Shown here: in pieces, positions 42,793 through 51,134 of the stretch
How positions within the stretch are numbered: the first letter of the stretch is position 1
How the letters are laid out: every line of letters starts with the position of its first letter
The notes under the pieces: generated by a model
What the model saw: the letters and a program-made list of their open reading frames with translations, nothing else
Told to the model about the DNA's origin: nothing
The model's database searches: none
Assembly (NCBI GenBank): GCA_963664665.2
Contig: CAXXMH010000007.1
Coordinates: 186,001-250,000 of the forward strand
Source: Bin55 sp963664665
GTDB lineage: Bacteria > Pseudomonadota > Gammaproteobacteria > Pseudomonadales > Azotimanducaceae
Length of the DNA: 64,000 bases
Direction of reading: 5' to 3'
Translations under genes and position numbers: made by a program

Positions 42793-43533
42793 CTATCGTG
42801 TTTTGTTTACATGGCGTTTTAGCCATGCGCGTTCAGCTGAGTTAAATCGGCGATCTGTCAGCAAATCCGGGCGCCGTTGCCACGTGCGTAATAGCGCTTG
42901 TTCGTGGCGCCACCCAGCGATTTCAGCGTGATCGCCTGACGTCAATACCGAGGGCACTGTTTTTTCGCGCCATTCGCGTGGTCGCGTAAACTGAGGCCCT
43001 TCTAGTAAATTATCCCCGAATGAGTCGTCCTTTGCCGACTTTTCGTTGCCTAACGTACCTTCGATGAGGCGACCGACCGCGTCAATGACGATCAAAGCAG
43101 GCAATTCGCCACCTGACAACACGTAATCGCCGACCGAGATTTCGCGATCCACATACTCCTGAATGTAACGTTCATCGACGCCTTCATACCGACCACTAAT
43201 CAATACCATCGACTCAAGCTCGGCCAGCTCTTCGACTAGTGCCTGGGTGAGTTTCTCACCTTGTGGACTTAGGTAGACCGTGGTCGGGTTTGTAACGGGT
43301 GACTGCCGTAGCGCTTCATCGGTGCACATCGCAAGCGGTTCCGCCATCATCAGCATACCAGGTGCACCGCCGAACGGACGATCGTCAATCGAACCGTAGC
43401 GATCCGTCGCATGGTCCCGCACGTTAAACAATTCGACATCAAGCAAATCTGCCTCAGTGGCTCGACCTACTACCCCCTCGACCAACCCCGCCGCAATCAA
43501 TTGCGGCATCGGCGTAACGACTCCAATCCACAT
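42793..43533 (-). CDS. trmD: tRNA (guanine37-N1)-methyltransferase TrmD
   Basis: 246 residues. It methylates G37 next to the anticodon and prevents +1 frameshifting. Trefoil-knot SPOUT fold with DRPFGGAPGMLMMAEPL, YLSPQGEKLTQ, LISGRYEGVDERYI and YVLSGGELPALIVIDAVGRL. It normally follows rimM directly; here the rimM gene is more than 6 kb upstream and oppositely transcribed DNA intervenes, so trmD and rplS must use their own promoter. Confidence 0.96.
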   Translation of the reverse strand: MWIGVVTPMPQLIAAGLVEGVVGRATEADLLDVELFNVRDHATDRYGSIDDRPFGGAPGMLMMAEPLAMCTDEALRQSPVTNPTTVYLSPQGEKLTQALVEELAELESMVLISGRYEGVDERYIQEYVDREISVGDYVLSGGELPALIVIDAVGRLIEGTLGNEKSAKDDSFGDNLLEGPQFTRPREWREKTVPSVLTSGDHAEIAGWRHEQALLRTWQRRPDLLTDRRFNSAERAWLKRHVNKTR

Positions 43534-44081
43534 GATGTTAACCGAACGTCAGCGTAAGGAACGTATTTTGCGAACACTCGTTCGCGTGTTTAGCTTAATC
43601 CGATACGATCGTATTCGTGCTTAAGTACATCCAATTCGATCAACTCTGCGCGAACACCCCATCAAACTGTGACAGTCCGTTCAAAATCCCTCACGTTGAT
43701 ACGTAACGGCGAGGTGCCATTATTCGTTCACCGAAGAATCTCGCCATTCCCGTCTTGTTGGACGGTTAAACTAACGCCGAGGAGAACTAAAGATTGAGTT
43801 TTGTTGCGCCCCTTCCGATACTCAACGAGTCCGCTATGCACCTAACGCCGTTCGCATGAAACGACAATTGTCCAAAGTACCAACAAATTTACCATGTATC
43901 CGACAAGCACACTATCGCGAGATTCAGCGGGGTGACTACCTACCATGACTGCGACGCACAGCGTTACGACATACGAGAGGCTCGTCGTGTCCGGTTTTAA
44001 TTTGAGGTGAATGAAGACCAAAATTAGTTGGCACGACGCTAGCTCCTTAAATTTGTTCACTTCCAGCTGTACCAGGTAAAG
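43534..44081. other. 548-bp intergenic region between trmD and the nuclease-methyltransferase gene
   Basis: Divergent promoters for trmD (minus) and the large restriction gene (plus) should lie here. A palindrome GCGAAC-ACTC-GTTCGC at 43570-43585 stands about 37 bp upstream of the trmD ATG. A 72-codon minus-strand frame (43842-44060, GTG start, two hydrophobic patches) is possible but unsupported. I see no near-consensus promoter. Confidence 0.4.
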
Positions 44082-47000
44082 ATGTATCTCCCCTTCAACG
44101 GCAGCTTATTAGCTGAGGGTTTTCTTCGGGATGCGATCACAACGTTTCCTGACTGGCACGATTTGTCGGATTCATTCATCAGCGAACTGGAAACCGCACT
44201 TCGCAACCTCTTCGACAATTTTCCAACACAGCAGAATCCCAACGAAAGCCAAACCGAGGAGGACCTCATCTGGCCAGTGCTGGGACGGCTTGGTTGGACC
44301 GCTAATCTCAGACAGCAGAATCTTTCAACGTTCGGGATGCAAGATGTGCCAGACGGATTGCTATTCATAAATGACGACATCAAGAATCGTGCTAATCAAT
44401 TGCCGGAGGAATGGAAGCGTTACGAACTCGGAGCGGCGATCGTTGAATCTAAGAGGTGGCTTCGGCCTCTCGATCGTCGATCAGGGCTTAATAATGAGGT
44501 GTCAACACCATCCACGCAAATGTTACGGTACTTACGTCGCGTTGACGATATAACCAGCGGTCAAGTGCGATGGGGAATTTTGACGAACGGAGCTCGTTGG
44601 CGTCTTTATTGGTCAGGGGCACGTTCAGTTTCCGAACAATTCTTCGAGATCAACATCGCCTCGATACTCGGGTATTCGACTGATAGCGACGAAATCGTGC
44701 CGTCCGACCAGCGCATACATTGGCTGAAAGTCCTTGCGCTTGTGTTCAGACGGGACGCGTTCATACCCCATATCACAGGTGAAGGAACATTTCACGAGCG
44801 GGCTATCAAGGATGCCCAGTACCATCGGGAAGAACTAGCGAGCAATCTCTCGTCAACCGTTTTCGACGATGTCTACCCAAAGTTAGTACAAGCCCTCGCC
44901 GATTGCGACAAGGATGCATCTCTGTACGAGGTTCGAGACGCTGGGTTGGTCGTACTTTACCGGCTCCTTTTCGTACTCTACGCTGAGGATCGCAACCTCC
45001 TTCCAGTGCGTGACAACCGGTACGACAGCTACGCGCTCCGCGAACAGGTGCGCGAGAGTGTTGGCCATCGAAAGGATGTAGGGGATGTGTTCTCCGACTC
45101 TGCTGCACATTACTGGTCAGTGTTTGATGATCTATGCAGAGCCATCGATGCTGGAGACACATCAATCGGTCTGCCGCCATATAACGGAGGGTTATTCGAT
45201 CGAGATACCACACCATTGATTTCACAGGTCCGATTGAGCGATTCGGTGATGGCTGACGTAATTGACGCGCTGTCCTTTGAGGGGCAGCCGCACGAACGCC
45301 GGTACATCAATTACCGGGACCTCGGCGTACAGCAATTAGGTTCGATCTACGAACGACTCCTCGAACAAGAAGTAATACGAGAAAACGGCGTTGTTGTCGT
45401 AAGACCGAACATATTCGCACGAAAAGACACAGGCAGCTATTACACGCCTGACGAACTGGTTGATTTGATCGTCACCGAGACAATAGGCCCGCTCGTAGAT
45501 TCGAAGTCGGCGGCGTTTAACAATGCGCAGTTAGAGATTTCTTCAAATAAAGAACCAGAAGACCTACGATTAGGACGCCTCAAGAGGCTTGATCCTGCAG
45601 AGCGCATACTTGAACTGAAGGTGTGCGACCCTGCGATGGGTTCCGGTCATTTTCTTGTGAATCTTGTCGACTATCTTTCCGATCGAGTAATCTCATCCAT
45701 CGCAGATGCTGAGGCAACTGTGGACGGCTACTCATCGCCATTGGCGGAGCGGATAGAGCGGATTCGTAATACGATCATCGGCAACGCTGAGTCCCGAGGT
45801 TGGTCTATCGACTATAGTCAACTTGACGATCGCCATATTGTGCGTCGTATGGTGCTAAAACGCTGCGTTTACGGAGTGGACAAGAATGCCATGGCGGTGG
45901 AATTGTCTAAGGTATCTCTATGGTTGCACACTTTCACGGTAGGAGCTCCGCTCAGTTTTCTAGATCACCATATACGTTGCGGCGACTCCTTGTTCGGCAT
46001 GTGGGTTTCAACCGCCATGAGACGGACAAAGGAGTTAAAAAGCGGACTATACATTCAGAAGCCACTTGCACGAGCAATGCGTTCCGCTACGCGCATGCAA
46101 ATTATCGAAGGTCTGACTGACGCAGAAATCTCCGAGGCGCACCGTTCTGCGGACATATTCGCTGAGGTATCAGAGATGACCGCGCCACTTGATGCCTTTA
46201 TGTCCTTGCTTCATGCTTTCGACTGGGTTAGTTCTAGTAATGCCGCAGTGAAATCCGCGCGACAGAAATGGCTGGACGGAGGATATGGGGAACAGATCGA
46301 CGTTGCCCAAGGAGAACCTCCAGAATTGCAGGATGACGATTTTCCGCACCTGACCGAAGCGGTTCGATTGGCCGCGGAGGAACGATTTCTGAACTGGCAA
46401 GTCGCATTCCCAAGTGTGTGGTCGGATTGGGAGGCGGATGAATTGAACGGCGGCTTCGATGCCGTAATTGGCAACCCGCCGTGGGATCGAATAAAACTTC
46501 AAGAGGTCGAGTGGTTTGCAAATCGGCGACCCGAACTTGCGAAGGTACAAAAGGCCGCCGACCGAAAACGCATGATATCCGAACTTCGAACCACATCAGA
46601 CCCCCTTGCCGACGATTTCGAGTTCGCGAGCAATAGAGCTGCTGCTGCTGCTCAGGTAGCGCGCACCTCAGGTGAATTTCCTTTATTGGCGAGAGGGGAC
46701 ATAAACCTATACTCACTGTTCATAGAACGTTCATTGAAGCTCGTCAAAGCCGAAGGTATGGTTGGCTTACTCGTCCCGTCAGGGATTGCATCGGACGAGA
46801 CAGCAGCGAAGTTCTTCAAACACGTTTCTACCGAAGGCAGACTAAAGGTACTCTACGACTTCGAGAACAGACGAACGCGGTACAACAAGCCACCTTTCTT
46901 CGCGGATGTAGACAGCAGACAGAAGTTCTGCGTTTTCGTTGCAAGCCCAGCAAGCGGGAATGAACCGGCTCGTTGTGCATTTTTCCTTCAGGATGTCTCA

Positions 47001-48140
47001 GAACTCAGCGAACCTGATCGTTACTTCACCTTCTCAGCACACAACTTCGCGCGAGTTAATCCGAATACCGGAACCTCCCCCGTCTTCCGCTCGAGACGCG
47101 ACGCAAGAATAACCACAGACGTATACGAACGATTACCGGTGCTTGTGAACCGATCTTCAAGCGAGATAAAACGGGCATGGCCTGTGAAATACTCGACACC
47201 GTTTCACATGACGAACGACTCCCGTCATTTCCTCACACGTTCAGAATTAGAGGAGATCGAAGGCGCATGGCCCGTCGCAGGAAACCGATTTCAAAATGCC
47301 ACATCCGAGTACGTACCGCTCTACGAAGGTAAGATGGTTCAAGCATTCGATCATAGAGCTGCGAGTGTCGTAGTTAACCCCAAGAACCTTCACCGTCCCG
47401 CGCAAACTAAAGCAACCGAGTTAGAGCAACATCAAAACCCCAGCTGGTTACCCGAGCCGCAATTCTGGGTTCCGAAGCAAAAAGCAACGCAATCTGGAGT
47501 GCTATTTCAACTCGGTTTCAAGCACGTCACCGCAGCAACCAATGCTAGGGCCATGATCGCTGCACTAATTCCGCCGTACGGTGCGGGAAACTCTCTCCCA
47601 CTTTTAGGGACGGGTGGACCAGGACACATGTCTGCCAAGCACGCCTCTTGCCTCTTAGCAAACCTCAACTCGATACCGTTTGATTTCATTTTAAGGCAGA
47701 AAGTGCACGGTCAAAACCTCAATCTCTATATAGTCGAGCAGCTTCCGGTCATACCTATTAATCTGTACAAGGAGGTTCGTTTTGGACCAAAGACAGTTGA
47801 ACAAATCGTGAATGACACAGTTCTTGAACTCACCTATACCGCACACGATATGTCTCGGTACGCATCAGAAATGGATTACGTGGACAATCGAGGTGAAGTC
47901 CTGCCACCTTACCGATGGGATTCCGATCGGCGGCTAAACTTGCGTGCGAAACTAGACGCACTCTACTTTCTACTTTACGACATTCAAGATCGGGACGAGA
48001 TTCGCTATATCTACTCAACTTTTCCAATCGCGGCCAAAGAAGAGAATCAGTTGTACGGTAGTTTTCGCTCACTTGAACTATGTCTATCATGGACGAGTGC
48101 ACTCGCCGCAGGACAGCCTGACGCGAAAATCGCCGCGTAA
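44082..48140 (+). CDS. type IIG-like restriction nuclease-adenine methyltransferase
   Basis: 1352 residues. N-terminal part (about 1-200) resembles a PD-(D/E)xK nuclease: PDG with Asp91, then IVESKRW with Glu122 and Lys124, and a GILTNGARWRLYW segment as in HsdR-type N-termini. The Eco57I-type N6-adenine methyltransferase follows: YTPDELVDLIV, motif I CDPAMGSGHF (515-524) and motif IV GNPPWD (NPPW 798-801). The C-terminal part with PLYEGKMVQAFDHRAA looks like a TaqI/PglX-type specificity domain. Endonuclease and methylase would thus be in one chain. No helicase, specificity subunit or BREX/DISARM partner is present. ATG with an AGGT site. Confidence 0.82.
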   Translation: MYLPFNGSLLAEGFLRDAITTFPDWHDLSDSFISELETALRNLFDNFPTQQNPNESQTEEDLIWPVLGRLGWTANLRQQNLSTFGMQDVPDGLLFINDDIKNRANQLPEEWKRYELGAAIVESKRWLRPLDRRSGLNNEVSTPSTQMLRYLRRVDDITSGQVRWGILTNGARWRLYWSGARSVSEQFFEINIASILGYSTDSDEIVPSDQRIHWLKVLALVFRRDAFIPHITGEGTFHERAIKDAQYHREELASNLSSTVFDDVYPKLVQALADCDKDASLYEVRDAGLVVLYRLLFVLYAEDRNLLPVRDNRYDSYALREQVRESVGHRKDVGDVFSDSAAHYWSVFDDLCRAIDAGDTSIGLPPYNGGLFDRDTTPLISQVRLSDSVMADVIDALSFEGQPHERRYINYRDLGVQQLGSIYERLLEQEVIRENGVVVVRPNIFARKDTGSYYTPDELVDLIVTETIGPLVDSKSAAFNNAQLEISSNKEPEDLRLGRLKRLDPAERILELKVCDPAMGSGHFLVNLVDYLSDRVISSIADAEATVDGYSSPLAERIERIRNTIIGNAESRGWSIDYSQLDDRHIVRRMVLKRCVYGVDKNAMAVELSKVSLWLHTFTVGAPLSFLDHHIRCGDSLFGMWVSTAMRRTKELKSGLYIQKPLARAMRSATRMQIIEGLTDAEISEAHRSADIFAEVSEMTAPLDAFMSLLHAFDWVSSSNAAVKSARQKWLDGGYGEQIDVAQGEPPELQDDDFPHLTEAVRLAAEERFLNWQVAFPSVWSDWEADELNGGFDAVIGNPPWDRIKLQEVEWFANRRPELAKVQKAADRKRMISELRTTSDPLADDFEFASNRAAAAAQVARTSGEFPLLARGDINLYSLFIERSLKLVKAEGMVGLLVPSGIASDETAAKFFKHVSTEGRLKVLYDFENRRTRYNKPPFFADVDSRQKFCVFVASPASGNEPARCAFFLQDVSELSEPDRYFTFSAHNFARVNPNTGTSPVFRSRRDARITTDVYERLPVLVNRSSSEIKRAWPVKYSTPFHMTNDSRHFLTRSELEEIEGAWPVAGNRFQNATSEYVPLYEGKMVQAFDHRAASVVVNPKNLHRPAQTKATELEQHQNPSWLPEPQFWVPKQKATQSGVLFQLGFKHVTAATNARAMIAALIPPYGAGNSLPLLGTGGPGHMSAKHASCLLANLNSIPFDFILRQKVHGQNLNLYIVEQLPVIPINLYKEVRFGPKTVEQIVNDTVLELTYTAHDMSRYASEMDYVDNRGEVLPPYRWDSDRRLNLRAKLDALYFLLYDIQDRDEIRYIYSTFPIAAKEENQLYGSFRSLELCLSWTSALAAGQPDAKIAA

Positions 48141-48547
48141 CTATCGCTTGTCTAGCAAGTAATCAGCTACGCACGGCGAAATTTCGAATTGTCTGTGTTT
48201 TACGGCAGTTTTCACTCTCGGCTGCTCCAGATCTCCAATGGCGAACTGGATCCGACGTTTTCGCTCTGCAAGTTACAGAATGATCGGGGCGGTGTACGCC
48301 GACGCTTTGCCGCGGTGTTCTAAATCGTTACCAATACGACCTGCGCAACAGTTTTGCTAGGCTAAGTCGTTCAAACTGTGGTGGGTTGTTACGATGAAGT
48401 ATTCGTCGCGGATTTTCGGTTAAGCTGAGTAAATCGAAAACGACAGAACTTATCGAAATGAGGTCGTCACACGCTTTGATCAAGATTCGAGCATCTAATG
48501 ACAGAAATCGTTCCGCTTAATCACTTTTTTGTGTAATCCCTATCCTG
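48141..48547. other. intergenic stretch between the two convergent restriction genes
   Basis: 407 bp. No open frame of note on either strand and no clear intrinsic terminator. A run of six T at about 48523-48528 lies between short CAC/GTG arms, too weak to call. Confidence 0.35.
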
Positions 48548-49585
48548 TCACTCAACTGTTTCGGCAACGATCCAGATTCGCCTGAGGGGTAGCTCAGTCC
48601 GAATCTCCTCGTCCAGGCTGTCGTAGTTCTCGAGAACTTGGTTGATCAAGTCTCCTTGGTCCCAAAGACGCACTCGGAAGAACTGTGTGGCTTCCTCCTT
48701 GTCTACGCTGGATTTAAACCCTCCCCACGAAACTAGCAGGCCATGACTAGCCTGGACGTTCTGCATCACTCCAATGAGCTGGTCGAGTGTTGGGCGGTCC
48801 AAAGGTGAGTCACCTGACTTCACTTGAACGCAAACACGAGGTTCACCAAAACCTATCGGTTCCGGCGCCGCTAGGATGTCAATACCTTTGTCTGGTCCTT
48901 CTGGACTGAGATACGTTGTGTATCCTGTGGCTCGTAGTATAGCGTCAACTAGCCGCGCCATGCCGTGTCCTTGAAACCTTGCGATGACCAACTTCGCGAG
49001 CTGGTCTCGGGCGGCCTGCTCTAGATCATCAAATCCGCTAACGTCGTCGAATTCATCTTCCTCGTTAGTCTTTTGAATATTGGCTGATAGCGCAGTCGTC
49101 TTCCATTCGTTTTCAGACATCTGACGCACACGATCTTCCGCGTTGTTCCGACTCACTTGACAAATGGTCAGAAAAGCGCCAAATGAATACAGCAAATCTT
49201 GATCGAAGTTCGAGCGCGGTACGTCCTGTACAAGCCAATCGACGTCACGGTAATGGAAGAACGGATCGTCTCCTCCGGGGTTGAATATGTACTCGCTTTT
49301 TAGTTTGGCGACATGAATTGCGGATTTCTGCTTGCTTGGCAGTACGACCCAATCTCCTTGTGACATCCTGTGACTAAATGCCCAAATTTGTGCTAGGTTA
49401 TTCGAAATCCGTCCGGTTGGAGCGTCGTGATAGACCTCTTCCAGCAGTGTGCGAAGTTGCGCCTTATCCTCTACTGCTAAGAGGTCGTGAGATAACCCAC
49501 CCCAAGTAAGGTAGATTCGGTTTTCATCAAGAAACCTCTTTTCATACTCACCATGCCTTCCCGCACGAATCAACCAAAGAGCCAT
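48548..49585 (-). CDS. Mrr-type restriction endonuclease with a PUA/EVE-like N-terminal domain
   Basis: 345 residues. The C-terminal part (about 195-320) is an Mrr-like PD-(D/E)xK nuclease: RATGYTTYLSPEGPDKGIDIL (Asp236), then RVCVQVKSGDS (Gln254, Lys256) and GLLVSWGGF. The N-terminal 110 residues (MALWLIRAGRHGEYEKRFLDE, LTWGGLS, GDWVVLPSK) look like a PUA-superfamily EVE-type reader of modified bases. Such fusions are expected to cut modified foreign DNA. That assignment is an inference from pattern. It lies next to and converges with the nuclease-methyltransferase gene. Confidence 0.75.
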   Translation of the reverse strand: MALWLIRAGRHGEYEKRFLDENRIYLTWGGLSHDLLAVEDKAQLRTLLEEVYHDAPTGRISNNLAQIWAFSHRMSQGDWVVLPSKQKSAIHVAKLKSEYIFNPGGDDPFFHYRDVDWLVQDVPRSNFDQDLLYSFGAFLTICQVSRNNAEDRVRQMSENEWKTTALSANIQKTNEEDEFDDVSGFDDLEQAARDQLAKLVIARFQGHGMARLVDAILRATGYTTYLSPEGPDKGIDILAAPEPIGFGEPRVCVQVKSGDSPLDRPTLDQLIGVMQNVQASHGLLVSWGGFKSSVDKEEATQFFRVRLWDQGDLINQVLENYDSLDEEIRTELPLRRIWIVAETVE

Positions 49586-49889
49586 TCAGTCTCTCCTTTC
49601 ATGCGGTGCTCACCATCACGAATTTCCTAGGTACAGTTTTCTACGTTACGAAGTGCATCTTTAAGATGCACACAACTGATACTTCACATCAAACCAGTTC
49701 ATATTCTGTCATCGTACACGAACGTTATTTCCTGACTATTGCAGTGTCTAAATCCTGGTCAACAGCACAGTCTCCAAATCTACTTCACTTAATCGGCACA
49801 CGAAGCCAATCCGTCGATGATACGGAATGAACTTTGTATACCGCGAAATTGGATTCGAACGCGTTCGTAGTCCCACATGCCACTCTTAC
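49586..49889. other. intergenic region upstream of the Mrr-type gene
   Basis: 304 bp between the rimM end and the start of the Mrr-type gene, both minus strand. It holds the 19-bp palindrome at 49653-49671 and probably the promoter of the nuclease gene. No other gene is seen. Confidence 0.4.
49653..49671. promoter_or_regulatory. 19-bp palindrome upstream of the Mrr-type gene
   Basis: GTGCATCTT-T-AAGATGCAC is a perfect inverted repeat with 9-bp arms around one base, 68 bp upstream of the nuclease start. The odd symmetry and lack of a T-run suggest a repressor operator rather than a terminator, though a transcribed hairpin (7-bp stem, 5-nt loop) is possible. Confidence 0.4.
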
Positions 49890-50402
49890 TTACACTTTCC
49901 ATGCACTTTCCCATCGCACTTTCACGTGCGAATCGAGCGAGACAGAGTCCAGAATGGGTTTCGTGAACGGAATAAGGTAGTCGCCATCCTTGCCTTTGAC
50001 CGCTAACACTGTGGAAGCACCAGTCTCGATGACGTTCGATATCTTGCCAAGCGTTGCGTCTTCAATGTTCACGACGTCGAGTCCAATCAAGTCCACCCAA
50101 TAAAACTCGCCTTCTTCCAACGGCGCCATTTGGTCACGTTGAACACCAAGTTCGAGGTTACCCAATGTGCTTGCTTCAGTGCGGTCGTCGTAGCCATCGA
50201 GCTTCGCGATTAGACCTTCTCGATGGCGTCGAAACTCAATGCTTCCCAACTCACGCCATGGTTCTTCATTGCGCCTGCAGTACAGTTGCGGAAAATTCAT
50301 GAGATTTTCGATGGGTTCGGTATAGGAACGGACATGCGTCCATCCTTTTACACCGTACGAAGAACCGATACGTCCAACGACAACGATTCGGTTAGGATCC
50401 AA
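49890..50402 (-). CDS. rimM: ribosome maturation factor RimM
   Basis: 170 residues, standard length. RimM binds S19 and assists 16S 3'-domain maturation. VVVGRIGSSYGVKGWTHVRSYTEP is the N-terminal RimM barrel, EFYWVDLIGLDVVN opens the PRC-barrel domain and YLIPFTKPILDSVSL follows. It begins 3 nt after rpsP. trmD, its usual downstream neighbour, is separated by the restriction insertion. Confidence 0.95.
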   Translation of the reverse strand: MDPNRIVVVGRIGSSYGVKGWTHVRSYTEPIENLMNFPQLYCRRNEEPWRELGSIEFRRHREGLIAKLDGYDDRTEASTLGNLELGVQRDQMAPLEEGEFYWVDLIGLDVVNIEDATLGKISNVIETGASTVLAVKGKDGDYLIPFTKPILDSVSLDSHVKVRWESAWKV

Positions 50403-50405
50403 CCG

Positions 50406-51041
50406 TTAAGTTGCTGGCTTTTCGTCTTCCGAAGCGTCAGCCTCGCTTACCGTCTCGGTCGTCGCCTCTGATGCTTCAGCAGCTGGTGCTTCTGACTCAG
50501 CTGATTCCGCGCTAGCCGCATCCTCTGTTTCAACGTCGTCGCTAGACTCGGCTTTAGCAGCTGGCGCTTCTTCCTCAGCTGGTTCCGCGCTAGCCGCATC
50601 CTCTGTTTCAGTGTCGTCGCTAGCCTCGGCTTTAGCGGGAGTCTCTGCTACCGCTGCTTCAGCGCCTGCGTCTTCTTCAGATTTCGTTTCGGTAGAAGCG
50701 TCTTCTCCAGTAGCTTCGACCGTTTCGGAAGGTTCTTCGGTGGCCGACCCGGCGACTTCTTCCGATTGCTCTGTGGGCTGAGTCGCGCCAATTTGATCTG
50801 CGCGTCGAGCCTCTTTGACCAATCGTGATACGGTCTCGGAAGTCTGAGCGCCCTTCTCTAGCCAGTAGTCAACGCGCGAGAGATCAATGCGAAGACGTTC
50901 TGCCTTGCCTTTTGCAATCGGGTTATAAAAACCGACACGTTCAATAAATGTGCCGTCGCGTCGTGCACGTTGATCAGCAACGGTCACGTGGTAGAACGGC
51001 TTGTGTATCGAGCCATGGCGGGCAAGACGGATTACGACCAT
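50406..51041 (-). CDS. rpsP: 30S ribosomal protein S16 with a long acidic C-terminal tail
   Basis: 211 residues. The first 80 are a standard S16: MVVIRLARHGSIHKPFYHV, FIERVGFYNP and LSRVDYWLEKGAQTSETVSRLVKEA. Bacterial S16 normally ends about there. The remaining 131 residues are composed almost entirely of Ala, Glu, Ser, Thr, Asp and Pro, strongly acidic and predicted disordered, and include two 26-residue tandem units beginning (P/A)AKAE(A/S)SDD. The frame is continuous with the core. S16 is an early 30S assembly protein. Confidence 0.95.
   Translation of the reverse strand: MVVIRLARHGSIHKPFYHVTVADQRARRDGTFIERVGFYNPIAKGKAERLRIDLSRVDYWLEKGAQTSETVSRLVKEARRADQIGATQPTEQSEEVAGSATEEPSETVEATGEDASTETKSEEDAGAEAAVAETPAKAEASDDTETEDAASAEPAEEEAPAAKAESSDDVETEDAASAESAESEAPAAEASEATTETVSEADASEDEKPAT
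50480..50635 (-). repeat. two 78-bp tandem repeats within rpsP
   Basis: Units 50480-50557 and 50558-50635 are almost identical (for example both contain CGCGCTAGCCGCATCCTCTG) and keep frame, coding for two copies of a 26-residue acidic unit. Being a multiple of three, the copy number could change without breaking the gene. Confidence 0.85.
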
Positions 51042-51077
51042 AGATGTAGGCTTGTGACCCGGTAAAGGAAGCGGCGG

Positions 51078-51083
51078 ATTTTA
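51078..51083 (-). promoter_or_regulatory. candidate -10 element of rpsP
   Basis: TAAAAT on the minus strand, 37 bp upstream of the rpsP ATG, followed by CCGCCGCTTCC. A convincing -35 is not seen. It lies in the 93-bp gap between ffh and rpsP. Confidence 0.3.
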
Positions 51084-51134
51084 CTCACAGAAGCCGCATA
51101 CTGACGCGATTCCGGAACCCATGCACGCGGGTAA

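Noticed and set aside
43842..44060. 72-codon frame with two hydrophobic patches upstream of the large restriction gene
   Set aside because: GTG start, weak ribosome site, no homologue recognised; mentioned in the intergenic entry only.
44082..49585. BREX or DISARM system
   Set aside because: The methyltransferase resembles PglX in parts, but no brxA/B/C, pglZ, brxL, drmA/B/C or helicase gene is present.
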